NCBI GenBank assembly: GCA_026395155.1
Contig: JAPLZG010000133.1
Location: forward strand, 1-5,329
Direction: 5' to 3'
Source of the DNA: Candidatus Tayloriibacteriota bacterium
GTDB taxonomy: Bacteria > Patescibacteriota > Minisyncoccia > Phycocordibacterales > GWA1-40-21
Length of the DNA stretch: 5,329 nt
In this document: piece after piece, positions 1-5,303 of the stretch
How positions within the stretch are numbered: position 1 is the stretch's first letter
Layout: each line of letters begins with the position of its first letter
Notes under the pieces: generated by a model
The model's database searches: none
What the model was told of the DNA's origin: nothing
Seen by the model: the letters and a program-made list of their open reading frames with translations, nothing else
Made by a program: the position numbers and the translations under genes

Positions 1-2
1 AA

Positions 3-125
3 GATATTAAAAACAAAACTTCTCGATCTCACAAAACAAAAAAGAGATTAGCTATTAAACATGCACGTTTAGCTTTGAAGAGAAAACCTCAACCACAGGC
101 AAAGAAAGTGAGAAAGTCTAAATAG
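3..125 (+). CDS. C-terminal tail of a very basic protein (5' end outside window)
   Basis: This is the only forward frame open from the window edge: the other two hit stops at 8-10 and 49-51, while this one runs 40 codons to a TAG at 123-125. The peptide is extremely basic, with 12 Lys and 5 Arg in 40 residues, and has a short Pro-Gln stretch (PQPQ) before a Lys/Arg-rich end. That composition suits an RNA-binding ribosomal protein tail, or the cytoplasmic tail of a membrane insertase, but I recognise no family. It is followed after 84 bases by a strong terminator, which fits the end of a transcription unit. The reading frame is moderately certain; the function is unknown. Confidence 0.5.
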   Translation, partial: DIKNKTSRSHKTKKRLAIKHARLALKRKPQPQAKKVRKSK

Positions 126-209
126 GAGAGAATATCGAATAGTGCACCACAAGAGTATTTCCATTTTCTAATCGTTTTACTCAAGAAAATTAGGTCAAAT
201 ATAGAATAT

Positions 210-256
210 AAAAAACAAGTTGGAATTTCGCGATGCGAAATTCCGACTTGTTTTTT
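210..256. terminator. Bidirectional intrinsic terminator
   Basis: A 22-bp stem (210-231 with 235-256) closes on a three-base GAT loop. The only non-Watson-Crick pair is a G-T at 221/245. The stem starts with six A and ends with six T, so it can act as a terminator in either direction. It closes the unit ending at 125 and insulates the phosphoesterase gene that begins at 335. Confidence 0.9.
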
Positions 257-334
257 ATTATGTTTAGATGTAGCATATATTTAGAATAGATCTTCGTCAA
301 GAAGTCGTATAAACACAAAAAAGGGAGAATAATC

Positions 335-1474
335 ATGATAGTCGGCATAATCTCTGATACCCACAATGACAAAAATAACGCAATTCCTCACATTATGAAG
401 GAATTCAGAAGGCGGGGAGTAAAGCAGATTGTTCATTGCGGAGATATTATTTCAGATCACGTCAAAGCGGAACTTTTTGATGATTTACCAGTAACTTGTG
501 CACTGGTGGATGATCAGGGAGAAGAACCCGCATTTTTGGATCTATCAAATAAAAAACCTTCGAACTGGGAATTCACCAGGACAGGTAAAAGATTCACAAA
601 AATATCTGAACTGAAGGCTTATGTTGGTCACAAGCTTAATCTGAACTTTCTCAGATTGACTGTGGAAAAATTCAATGAGATTTTAACTAATCTTCGTGAA
701 AAATGCGATGGTCTCAGAATAGTCTTTGGTGGACATCTACATTTTCAAACTTACAAACAAGGACAACTCGTAAGTTTTATCAATCCTGGCGCCGTTGAAG
801 ACGCCTTGGGTTGGGGGTATGAATATGCCATTATGGACACTGAAAATTATCAGGTAGTATTTGGAAGAATTCTGCCAATACCTGATGATCGTCCTATATT
901 TAGTATCGGTGTAATATCAGACAGTTTAGATATCACACATCGTGATCCAAATTATTGGGCACGCTTAGCTCAAGAATTCAAAAGTCGCGATGTTACAAAG
1001 ATTATTCACTGTGGAAATATTGCAATTGAGGATATAGGAAGAAAGGAACTAAAGGACTTTTTTGTTTATTATGCAATCCGGTCTGATCAGACATATAAAC
1101 ATTCAATTCTTGTGAAGGAAGGTACGATTCCTGAAAACTGGAAAGTAATCTCTGAGACAAATTTGGACAAAGGTGCGACAGTAGAAATCAACGGCTACCG
1201 CTTCTACGTTCAACTCAATCTTGGCCTTGAATTCATAAACGTAAGCGAATACGGTATGGATTTGAAAGCCATGAAAATCAGAGATGCCTATCCAGAGACT
1301 GAGTTTGTGCTTTGCGGGTTTACTCGTGAGGCGCTGCTCGTCGAGGGGCAACAAGTCATCACCATTAATCCAGGAGATGTGAATACTGATCGGAGTTTTG
1401 TGGTTATCTGTCTTCCTCGGCATGAGATTACGTTTGGTCATGTACCTCACGATCCTTTGCCGAACGTTGTATAA
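335..1474 (+). CDS. Tandem-domain YfcE/MJ0936-like metallophosphoesterase, second domain degenerate
   Basis: This 379-residue protein is two calcineurin-like phosphoesterase domains in tandem, about twice the length of a usual YfcE-type enzyme. Domain 1 (about 1-180) keeps metal-binding signatures: D8-T-H10, G36-D37, a candidate H99, and G133-H-L-H136, followed by NPG at 150-152. Domain 2 (about 188-370) has the same layout, but the motifs have become D196-S-L198, G227-N228 and G328-F-T-R331; only NPG (345-347) is intact. Domain 2 is therefore probably non-catalytic. Both halves also share an N-W pair (77-78 and 268-269) and HCG (34-36 and 225-227), which shows internal duplication. There is no signal peptide, so it is probably cytoplasmic. 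The likely reaction is metal-dependent phosphoester hydrolysis; the substrate is unknown. The ATG has a clear AAGGGAG ribosome binding site at 321-327. It is transcribed alone between two terminators. Confidence 0.85.
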   Translation: MIVGIISDTHNDKNNAIPHIMKEFRRRGVKQIVHCGDIISDHVKAELFDDLPVTCALVDDQGEEPAFLDLSNKKPSNWEFTRTGKRFTKISELKAYVGHKLNLNFLRLTVEKFNEILTNLREKCDGLRIVFGGHLHFQTYKQGQLVSFINPGAVEDALGWGYEYAIMDTENYQVVFGRILPIPDDRPIFSIGVISDSLDITHRDPNYWARLAQEFKSRDVTKIIHCGNIAIEDIGRKELKDFFVYYAIRSDQTYKHSILVKEGTIPENWKVISETNLDKGATVEINGYRFYVQLNLGLEFINVSEYGMDLKAMKIRDAYPETEFVLCGFTREALLVEGQQVITINPGDVNTDRSFVVICLPRHEITFGHVPHDPLPNVV

Positions 1475-1510
1475 AGTTAGCAGGTTGAATGATAACAATT
1501 TGTTCAACCA

Positions 1511-1540
1511 AAAGAGGGGAATACCACCCCTCTTTTTTTT
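1511..1540 (+). terminator. Intrinsic terminator of the phosphoesterase gene
   Basis: A 9-bp stem, AAAGAGGGG (1511-1519) with CCCCTCTTT (1527-1535), closes a 7-base loop and runs into an unbroken T tract at 1533-1540. It lies 37 bases after the stop codon at 1472-1474. The preceding A run is short, so termination should be mainly on the plus strand. Confidence 0.88.
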
Positions 1541-1542
1541 AA

Positions 1543-1570
1543 TTCATATTTTACAAAATTGATGTATAAT
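1543..1570 (+). promoter_or_regulatory. Putative sigma70-type promoter of the SPFH gene
   Basis: A perfect TATAAT at 1565-1570 is preceded, across a 16-base spacer, by a weak -35 match TTCATA at 1543-1548 (4 of 6). Transcription would start near 1577, leaving a leader of about 23 bases without a Shine-Dalgarno sequence. The -10 box is convincing; the -35 is not. Confidence 0.5.
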
Positions 1571-1599
1571 ATTCATATTATTAATTAATCAATAATTTT

Positions 1600-2307
1600 A
1601 TGTGGTATATAATTTTAGTTGCAATCTTTTTTCTTGTAATATCAAGCGTTCGCCAAGTCAATCAATATGAAAGGGGAGTAAAATTTACTTTTGGTAAATT
1701 CACTTCAATTATGGAACCCGGATGGAGAATTGTTTGGCCAATTATTCAAGGTTTTCAAAAAGTAGATGTCAGAACAAAGGCTGTAGATGTTTCTGTAAGA
1801 GTAAATGCGGTTATTTATTATAAAGTCAGCGATGCAAATAAGGAGATCATAGAAGTAGAAGATTTTAGATATGCTATTTCTCAATATGCCCAAACTACAA
1901 TGAGAAATATTGTTGGAGAAGTAACTTTGGATGAATTACTTTCAAGCAGAGACAAGATTGCAGATAGAATAAGAGAAATAGTTGATAAAGAAACGGATGC
2001 TTGGGGTTTAAAGGTTCAGAATGTTGACCTTAAAGATGTTAGTCTTCCAGCAGAGATGGAAAGAACTATTGGTAAACAAGCAGAAGCAGAAAGAGAAAAG
2101 AGAGCCGTAATTATTAATTCACAAGGTGAACTCGCAGCATCAGAAAATATTGCAAAAGCTGCAGAAATGCTTGCAAAAACACCCGGAGCTCTTCATTTAA
2201 GGACTCTTCAATCGATTAATGATATGTCTTCAGATCAAAGCAACACCGTTGTCTATATGGTACCAGTCGAAGCATTAAAAGCATTGGAAGGATTCATTAA
2301 AAAATAA
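1600..2307 (+). CDS. Membrane-anchored SPFH/band 7 (stomatin-slipin-like) protein with internal 12-residue deletion
   Basis: Residues 2-17 form a hydrophobic N-terminal membrane segment. The SPFH domain follows: QVNQYERGV (19-27), the EPGW turn (39-42), KVDVRTKAVDV (54-64), the NAVIYYKV strand, AQTTMRNIVG, and LDELLSSRDKI. A charged QAEAEREKRA helix, probably coiled coil, leads to a C-terminal TPGALHLRTLQ segment typical of stomatin/slipin oligomerisation regions. Stomatin-type proteins form membrane-associated oligomers that organise lipid domains or regulate proteases. At V64-S65 the usual block of the type P-x-Q-x-x-I-T-K-D-N-V, about 12 residues, is absent with the frame kept, so folding or function may be altered. 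No NfeD gene, a frequent partner, is visible next to it. The ATG has no ribosome binding site, but the transmembrane segment begins right after it and no better upstream start is seen. Confidence 0.88.
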   Translation: MWYIILVAIFFLVISSVRQVNQYERGVKFTFGKFTSIMEPGWRIVWPIIQGFQKVDVRTKAVDVSVRVNAVIYYKVSDANKEIIEVEDFRYAISQYAQTTMRNIVGEVTLDELLSSRDKIADRIREIVDKETDAWGLKVQNVDLKDVSLPAEMERTIGKQAEAEREKRAVIINSQGELAASENIAKAAEMLAKTPGALHLRTLQSINDMSSDQSNTVVYMVPVEALKALEGFIKK

Positions 2308-2329
2308 TTTTTTTTGAAAGTCACTAACA

Positions 2330-2363
2330 AAAAATCATTCGCCAATTTTGGCGAATGATTTTT
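2330..2363. terminator. Bidirectional intrinsic terminator after the SPFH gene
   Basis: A perfect 14-bp core stem (2330-2343 with 2350-2363), extendable by an A-T pair at 2344/2349, contains the GC-rich centre CATTCGCC/GGCGAATG. It is flanked by an A run on the left and a T run on the right, so it can terminate in both directions. It sits 22 bases after the SPFH stop codon. Confidence 0.9.
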
Positions 2364-2374
2364 AATTTCAACTT

Positions 2375-2404
2375 TTATAATTTTAATGATATTATATCTA
2401 TAAT
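2375..2404 (+). promoter_or_regulatory. Possible promoter of the exonuclease gene
   Basis: A perfect TATAAT lies at 2399-2404, but the best -35 candidate (TTATAA at 2375-2380, 18-base spacer) matches only 3 of 6. Transcription would begin near 2411, inside the left arm of the 2408-2528 inverted repeat, placing almost the whole repeat in the exonuclease leader. The AT-rich background makes chance matches likely. Confidence 0.3.
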
Positions 2405-2407
2405 ATG

Positions 2408-2528
2408 ATCCCGTTAGAGATGAAAACGGAAACGGATTGCAAATATGATAATATTAAACATTATAAGTTATTAACAAAATACGATAGTTAGTGCCAGTTG
2501 GACCGGCATTTCCTATCTCTAACGGGAT
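2408..2528. repeat. 121-bp segment bounded by a 14-bp perfect inverted repeat
   Basis: The arms ATCCCGTTAGAGAT (2408-2421) and ATCTCTAACGGGAT (2515-2528) are exact reverse complements, separated by 93 AT-rich bases. Near the right arm is a smaller GC-rich hairpin, TGCC (2492-2495) with GGCA (2505-2508). The right arm supplies the first two bases of the exonuclease ATG. No coding sequence is seen in the interior and no clear target-site duplication flanks it. It could be a small non-autonomous mobile element, an interspersed repeat, or a long-range leader hairpin that sequesters the start codon. The inverted repeat is certain; its nature is inferred. Confidence 0.6.
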
Positions 2529-3237
2529 GAATAAATTAATTTTTCTTGATACAGAAACAACAGGTAATGAAATTGGCAAAGATCGTTTATGCCAAATTTG
2601 TTATAAATATGATGGAAATTTAAAAACAAACTACTTCAAACCACCAATTCCAATATCAGTAAAAGCTATGAGTGTTACTCATATCACAAACAAGATGGTG
2701 GAAGATAAAGAACCTTTTGAAAAAAGCAAAACTTCAAAAGAATTACAAGCATTACTTAAAGATGGTATTTTGGTTGCTCATAATGCAAAATTTGATATTG
2801 CAATACTTGAAGCAGAAGGTCTCACAGTTTCCAATTATATTTGTACTTTGAGGATAGCAAGACATTTTGATGAAAATAATTTAATTCCAGAATATGGATT
2901 GCAGTTTTTGAGATATTTTCTTGATCTTGAAATCGAAGGTGGTGCTCATGATGCAGAAAGTGATGTAAATGTTTTATTTGCTGTTTTTCAAAGACTTTTA
3001 GCAAAAGTAAAAGAAAAAATACCGAACGAAGAAGAAGCAATAAATAAAATGATAGAAATTTCAAATAATCCAGTAATTTTCAAGAAATTTAATTTTGGTA
3101 AATATAAAGGGGAATTGGTTGAAGATGTTTTTAAAAAAGATCGTGGATATTTAGAATGGATGTTGAAGACCAAGCTCGCAGATGGAACAGATGATGAAGA
3201 TTGGATTTTTACTCTGAAGCATTATTTGACCCAGTAG
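2527..3237 (+). CDS. ExoX-like DEDDh 3'-5' exonuclease
   Basis: This 236-residue protein has a complete DEDDh exonuclease core: FLDTETTG with D8 and E10 (Exo I), AHNAKFD with D90 (Exo II), and HDAESD with H141 and D146 (Exo III epsilon). These bind the two catalytic metal ions for 3'-5' hydrolysis of DNA. A C-terminal module at about 186-232 (FNFGKYKGE, then DRGYLEWML) matches the domain found at the end of exodeoxyribonuclease X-like proteins. A role in DNA repair or end trimming is likely. An in-frame GTG at 2491 would add 12 residues, but they are encoded by the adjacent repeat, and family members usually start just before the Exo I motif, so ATG 2527 is preferred. Neither start has a ribosome binding site. 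The TAG stop lies within the left terminal repeat of the next element, which may have set the C-terminus. Confidence 0.88.
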   Translation: MNKLIFLDTETTGNEIGKDRLCQICYKYDGNLKTNYFKPPIPISVKAMSVTHITNKMVEDKEPFEKSKTSKELQALLKDGILVAHNAKFDIAILEAEGLTVSNYICTLRIARHFDENNLIPEYGLQFLRYFLDLEIEGGAHDAESDVNVLFAVFQRLLAKVKEKIPNEEEAINKMIEISNNPVIFKKFNFGKYKGELVEDVFKKDRGYLEWMLKTKLADGTDDEDWIFTLKHYLTQ

Positions 3238-3365
3238 TAGATTTTGTCATTAAAAAATATATTTATCTAAATAAATTAAAATCATTAAAAATATTTACTT
3301 CTCTCGTATAGTTTAAGATTTGTGAGGGTTTTTCTTAAAACCCAATGACAAAATTCACTACTGGG
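3230..3365. mobile_element. MITE-like segment with 22-bp imperfect terminal inverted repeats and TTGA flanks
   Basis: The left end (3230-3251, starting CCCAGTAGT and ending TTTTGTCATT) and the right end (3344-3365, starting AATGACAAAA and ending ACTACTGGG) are reverse complements with two mismatches; one more pair, A3229 with T3366, extends them. The tetranucleotide TTGA lies directly outside both ends (3226-3229 and 3366-3369), as expected for a 4-bp target-site duplication. The 92-base AT-rich interior has no gene but contains a perfect 7-bp hairpin, GGGTTTT (3326-3332) with AAAACCC (3337-3343). The segment has the size and layout of a miniature inverted-repeat transposable element. The family cannot be named from sequence alone, and a simple structural repeat cannot be excluded. 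Confidence 0.55.
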
Positions 3366-3394
3366 TTGACATATGTATTATTGTTTGCTATTAT
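3366..3394 (+). promoter_or_regulatory. Strong sigma70-type promoter with extended -10
   Basis: A perfect TTGACA (3366-3371) is followed by exactly 17 bases and TATTAT (3389-3394, 5 of 6), with TG at 3386-3387 giving an extended -10. Transcription should start near 3401. The first four bases of the -35 box are the TTGA flank of the MITE-like segment, so that element sits immediately upstream of this promoter. Confidence 0.8.
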
Positions 3395-3405
3395 GTATTT
3401 AGAAA

Positions 3406-3422
3406 GGTTGGAATTACCAACT
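3406..3422 (+). other. Small hairpin at the 5' end of the leader
   Basis: GTTGG (3407-3411) pairs with CCAAC (3417-3421) around a five-base AATTA loop, and a G-T pair at 3406/3422 can extend it. It begins about five bases after the predicted transcription start, where such stems often protect mRNA from 5'-end decay. That role is inference; five pairs could also arise by chance. Confidence 0.35.
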
Positions 3423-3450
3423 TAATTTGTTCTCAAGTGTACTCAAACAA

Positions 3451-3456
3451 AAGGAG
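3451..3456 (+). promoter_or_regulatory. Shine-Dalgarno sequence that fixes the ATG 3466 start
   Basis: AAGGAG ends nine bases before ATG 3466. A longer in-frame reading from TTG 3427 would add 13 residues, but that codon lies upstream of this site and has no ribosome binding site of its own. ATG 3466 is therefore the start. Confidence 0.85.
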
Positions 3457-3465
3457 CTCCACAAA

Positions 3466-4266
3466 ATGCATAAGGTCAAAAAAACCAAAGTAATTTGGAC
3501 AGATGAAGAGACTCATTTGGCAACCAGTGAGGCCGTGAGACTTTCACTGAAAGATAGTGATTCTATCTGGCCATTTTTTGCTCAAGGACAGAAAGTTCTT
3601 CCTATCGATCGTCAACGCTGGATTACTGGCAAAAACAACATCAGCAAAGGACTTGTTGACAAGTTTTGTGAGCTTAGACAGGAAATTCTCGAACAGGGGG
3701 TTCCTTTCGAAGTTCAGATTGAAGGTCCTCCGACAATCAAGGAAGTACAGGTGGAACGTCCGCGTCAAGAGATCCTAGACACGATCACAAATGCGGAGCT
3801 GATGGAACTAAATGCAAGACGTTTAGCTACATTCGCTGGGAACATTGCCCTTTTCATGGACATGTTTTCAAAAATGATGGTCAAAGCGGATGTAAAACCA
3901 CCACCCGTTGTCATCCAGGAACAACCTCCACAGGAAATCAAACCGAAGGTTACTGAACAGGTTGTTGCTCCAACCAGAAAGAAGCGAGTGCTTCTGTACG
4001 GCTTTTTGCCCGGACAGGAAAAAGAAATCCATGAAAGGAGTAAGGATTTCAACCTGGAATTGATGTTCCGAGAACACAAACGCCAATGCCACAACCTCCC
4101 TTACACCTGCAGTTGGTGTTTGGTGATGAACAAGATCAATCACCCTGCGTGGGATAAGTTGACCAAAAAATACGGTACGAACCGGGTCAAACTTATCGAG
4201 GGGGTCACTGCGGCTTTGAAAGAACTCGCAAATATCAACTCTCAAATTGGTATGGGGATTCAATAG
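3466..4266 (+). CDS. Protein of unknown function with DUF2325-like C-terminal domain
   Basis: The 266-residue product has three parts. The N-terminus (about 5-75) begins VIWTDEE around W11, reminiscent of SANT/Myb-like helices, and continues with F-A-Q (38-40) and LPIDRQRWI (45-53). A helical middle (about 100-140) leads to a Pro-rich linker (144-170). The C-terminal domain (about 172-258) opens with the beta strand RVLLYGFLPGQ (174-184) and contains CSWCLVMNKINHPAWDK and VKLIEGVTAALKEL; this order recalls DUF2325-type domains with their strand, N-x-I-x-H and final G-V-x-x-L segment. C208, C215, C218 with H204 or H209 could bind a metal. No signal peptide or membrane segment is seen. A DNA- or RNA-associated role is possible but unproven. 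It is a single-gene unit with a consensus promoter, good ribosome binding site and strong terminator, and looks less AT-rich than the exonuclease and peptidase on either side. Confidence 0.75.
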   Translation: MHKVKKTKVIWTDEETHLATSEAVRLSLKDSDSIWPFFAQGQKVLPIDRQRWITGKNNISKGLVDKFCELRQEILEQGVPFEVQIEGPPTIKEVQVERPRQEILDTITNAELMELNARRLATFAGNIALFMDMFSKMMVKADVKPPPVVIQEQPPQEIKPKVTEQVVAPTRKKRVLLYGFLPGQEKEIHERSKDFNLELMFREHKRQCHNLPYTCSWCLVMNKINHPAWDKLTKKYGTNRVKLIEGVTAALKELANINSQIGMGIQ

Positions 4267-4285
4267 GTCACGATTCGGTAGACAC

Positions 4286-4319
4286 CACCCTCGACGTTCG
4301 CGTCGAGGGTGTTTTTTTT
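4286..4319 (+). terminator. Intrinsic terminator with UUCG loop
   Basis: A perfect 11-bp GC-rich stem, CACCCTCGACG (4286-4296) with CGTCGAGGGTG (4301-4311), closes a TTCG tetraloop and is followed by eight T (4312-4319). The loop is closed by G-C, not the extra-stable C-G. The T tract overlaps the stop codon of the convergent peptidase gene (4318-4320). On the minus strand the stem is not followed by a T run, so it should not be an efficient terminator for the peptidase. Confidence 0.92.
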
Positions 4320-5184
4320 AATCAAAAAAATCCATAAATTTTTCCGGATCAATAGAAATTTGGTTTATTCTAATACTTAAATGTAGGTGAGGGAATTCAG
4401 CATAACCAGTTTGACCAGAAAGACCAATAACTTGTCCGGGCTTAACCAATTCACCAACGTTTACATTAATTTTTGACAAGTGCATATAGATAGTTGAAAG
4501 GCCGAGACCGTGATCGACAACAATACTCTTTCCATAAGTTTGATAATTTTTCGCAATACGAACAACACCACGATTCATAGCAACAACTTTTGTGCCAGCT
4601 TTGGCACGCAAATCTAAACCTTTGTGAGAAATATTATAAATCCCAGTTTGTCTAGTATAGCCGTATTCATCAGTGACAAAATGATCCGCGACTGGCCAAA
4701 CAAATTTATCAGTCCAAAATGCTTTTTTACCAGTAAATGTTTTAGAAAGTTCTGTATTTTCTTTGGCAAGTTCAGAAACAACAGCTCTTTGATTGCTAGA
4801 TGAATTACCACCAAGTTTATCTGGAACAGCCATCGGTTCTACTTTTTTGGTCCTTTCATTTACCGTGAGATTATTTTTAATTATTTTGCCACTAGTGAGA
4901 ATTACCGAAACTTCATAAATATTTGATTTTTGATAAAGATCAACAGCTAAAAATGCAGTTGGTTTATTATTATATAAAAATATATTTAACGACTTTTTAT
5001 CATAAGTAATATTTTTAATTTCAGAAATTTTTACATTTTCGAAAGTTATTATCACTGGTTCACCTTGAATAACAGTGCTTGGTTTTAAAACAAATAATGG
5101 GGTAGTTGTCGAAGAAGCATTAACACATTTTGTTAATGAAAATATAAATATAATAATCAATATTTTTAAGGCAAATTTCTTCAT
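4318..5184 (-). CDS. Exported M23 family (LytM/lysostaphin-like) zinc metallopeptidase
   Basis: The 288-residue product starts with a signal peptide: KK then a hydrophobic core (8-17) and a likely signal peptidase I site after V21-N-A23. C20 is preceded by Lys, so this is not a convincing lipobox. Residues about 30-110 look like the small beta-sandwich domain that often precedes M23 domains. A linker (about 110-155) leads to the M23 domain (about 160-285). Zinc ligands H187 and D191 (HKGLD) and H268, with catalytic H235 (YMHL) and H266 (PHLH), are all present, so the enzyme should be active. It probably cuts peptidoglycan cross-bridges outside the membrane, in cell-wall remodelling or division; a lytic role against other cells is possible but nothing here shows it. 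It is convergent with the preceding gene. The ATG lies only six bases after a TATAAT and has no ribosome binding site. Confidence 0.9.
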   Translation of the reverse strand: MKKFALKILIIIFIFSLTKCVNASSTTTPLFVLKPSTVIQGEPVIITFENVKISEIKNITYDKKSLNIFLYNNKPTAFLAVDLYQKSNIYEVSVILTSGKIIKNNLTVNERTKKVEPMAVPDKLGGNSSSNQRAVVSELAKENTELSKTFTGKKAFWTDKFVWPVADHFVTDEYGYTRQTGIYNISHKGLDLRAKAGTKVVAMNRGVVRIAKNYQTYGKSIVVDHGLGLSTIYMHLSKINVNVGELVKPGQVIGLSGQTGYAEFPHLHLSIRINQISIDPEKFMDFFD

Positions 5185-5190
5185 AGATAC

Positions 5191-5196
5191 ATTATA
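5191..5196 (-). promoter_or_regulatory. -10 box of the peptidase gene, placing the start at or near the ATG
   Basis: Read on the minus strand, a perfect TATAAT ends six bases before the ATG at 5184. A start site about seven bases downstream would coincide with the A of the ATG, giving a leaderless transcript. No good -35 box is visible at 16-18 bases upstream, so the promoter assignment rests on the -10 alone. Confidence 0.45.
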
Positions 5197-5303
5197 CTAT
5201 TTTTATAAACATTTGTTTTTTCGGTTTTCGCCCTTATGAATTCTAATAATTGCCTTTGTCACCGCAACCCTATCAGATTTTGAATTACGAAACATGTGTA
5301 TTT

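Noticed and set aside
258..287. Promoter for the phosphoesterase gene (TATATT at 276-281 or TAGAAT at 282-287)
   Set aside because: Both -10 candidates lack an acceptable -35 at the right distance in a very AT-rich stretch, so neither can be chosen with confidence.
1103..1507. Long minus-strand open frame opposite the phosphoesterase
   Set aside because: It lies almost wholly within the well-supported gene, has no recognisable domain, and its composition is what a reverse frame of that gene would give.
2491..2526. GTG start adding 12 residues to the exonuclease
   Set aside because: The extension is encoded by the inverted-repeat segment, has no ribosome binding site, and would precede the Exo I motif unusually far for the family.
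2408..2528. Integron attC site suggested by GTTAG and CTAAC near the ends
   Set aside because: The order is inverted: attC sites begin with RYYYAAC and end with GTTRRRY, whereas here GTTAGAG comes first and CTCTAAC last, and neither fits the consensus at its outer base. No integrase is present.
3427..3465. TTG start adding 13 residues to the DUF2325-like protein
   Set aside because: The AAGGAG at 3451-3456 lies downstream of this codon and is correctly placed for ATG 3466.
3868..4263. Minus-strand open frames opposite the DUF2325-like gene
   Set aside because: They are shadows of a gene with clear promoter, ribosome binding site and terminator on the plus strand, and they show no domain of their own.
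5125..5127. Lipoprotein modification at Cys20 of the M23 peptidase
   Set aside because: The residue before the Cys is Lys (L-T-K-C), which does not fit a lipobox; an ordinary signal peptidase site at V-N-A fits better.
5203..5295. Minus-strand open frame of 30 codons starting at the ATG complementary to 5293-5295
   Set aside because: It is short, has no ribosome binding site, resembles no family I know and lies between an interspersed repeat and the peptidase promoter; chance or repeat-derived sequence is more likely.
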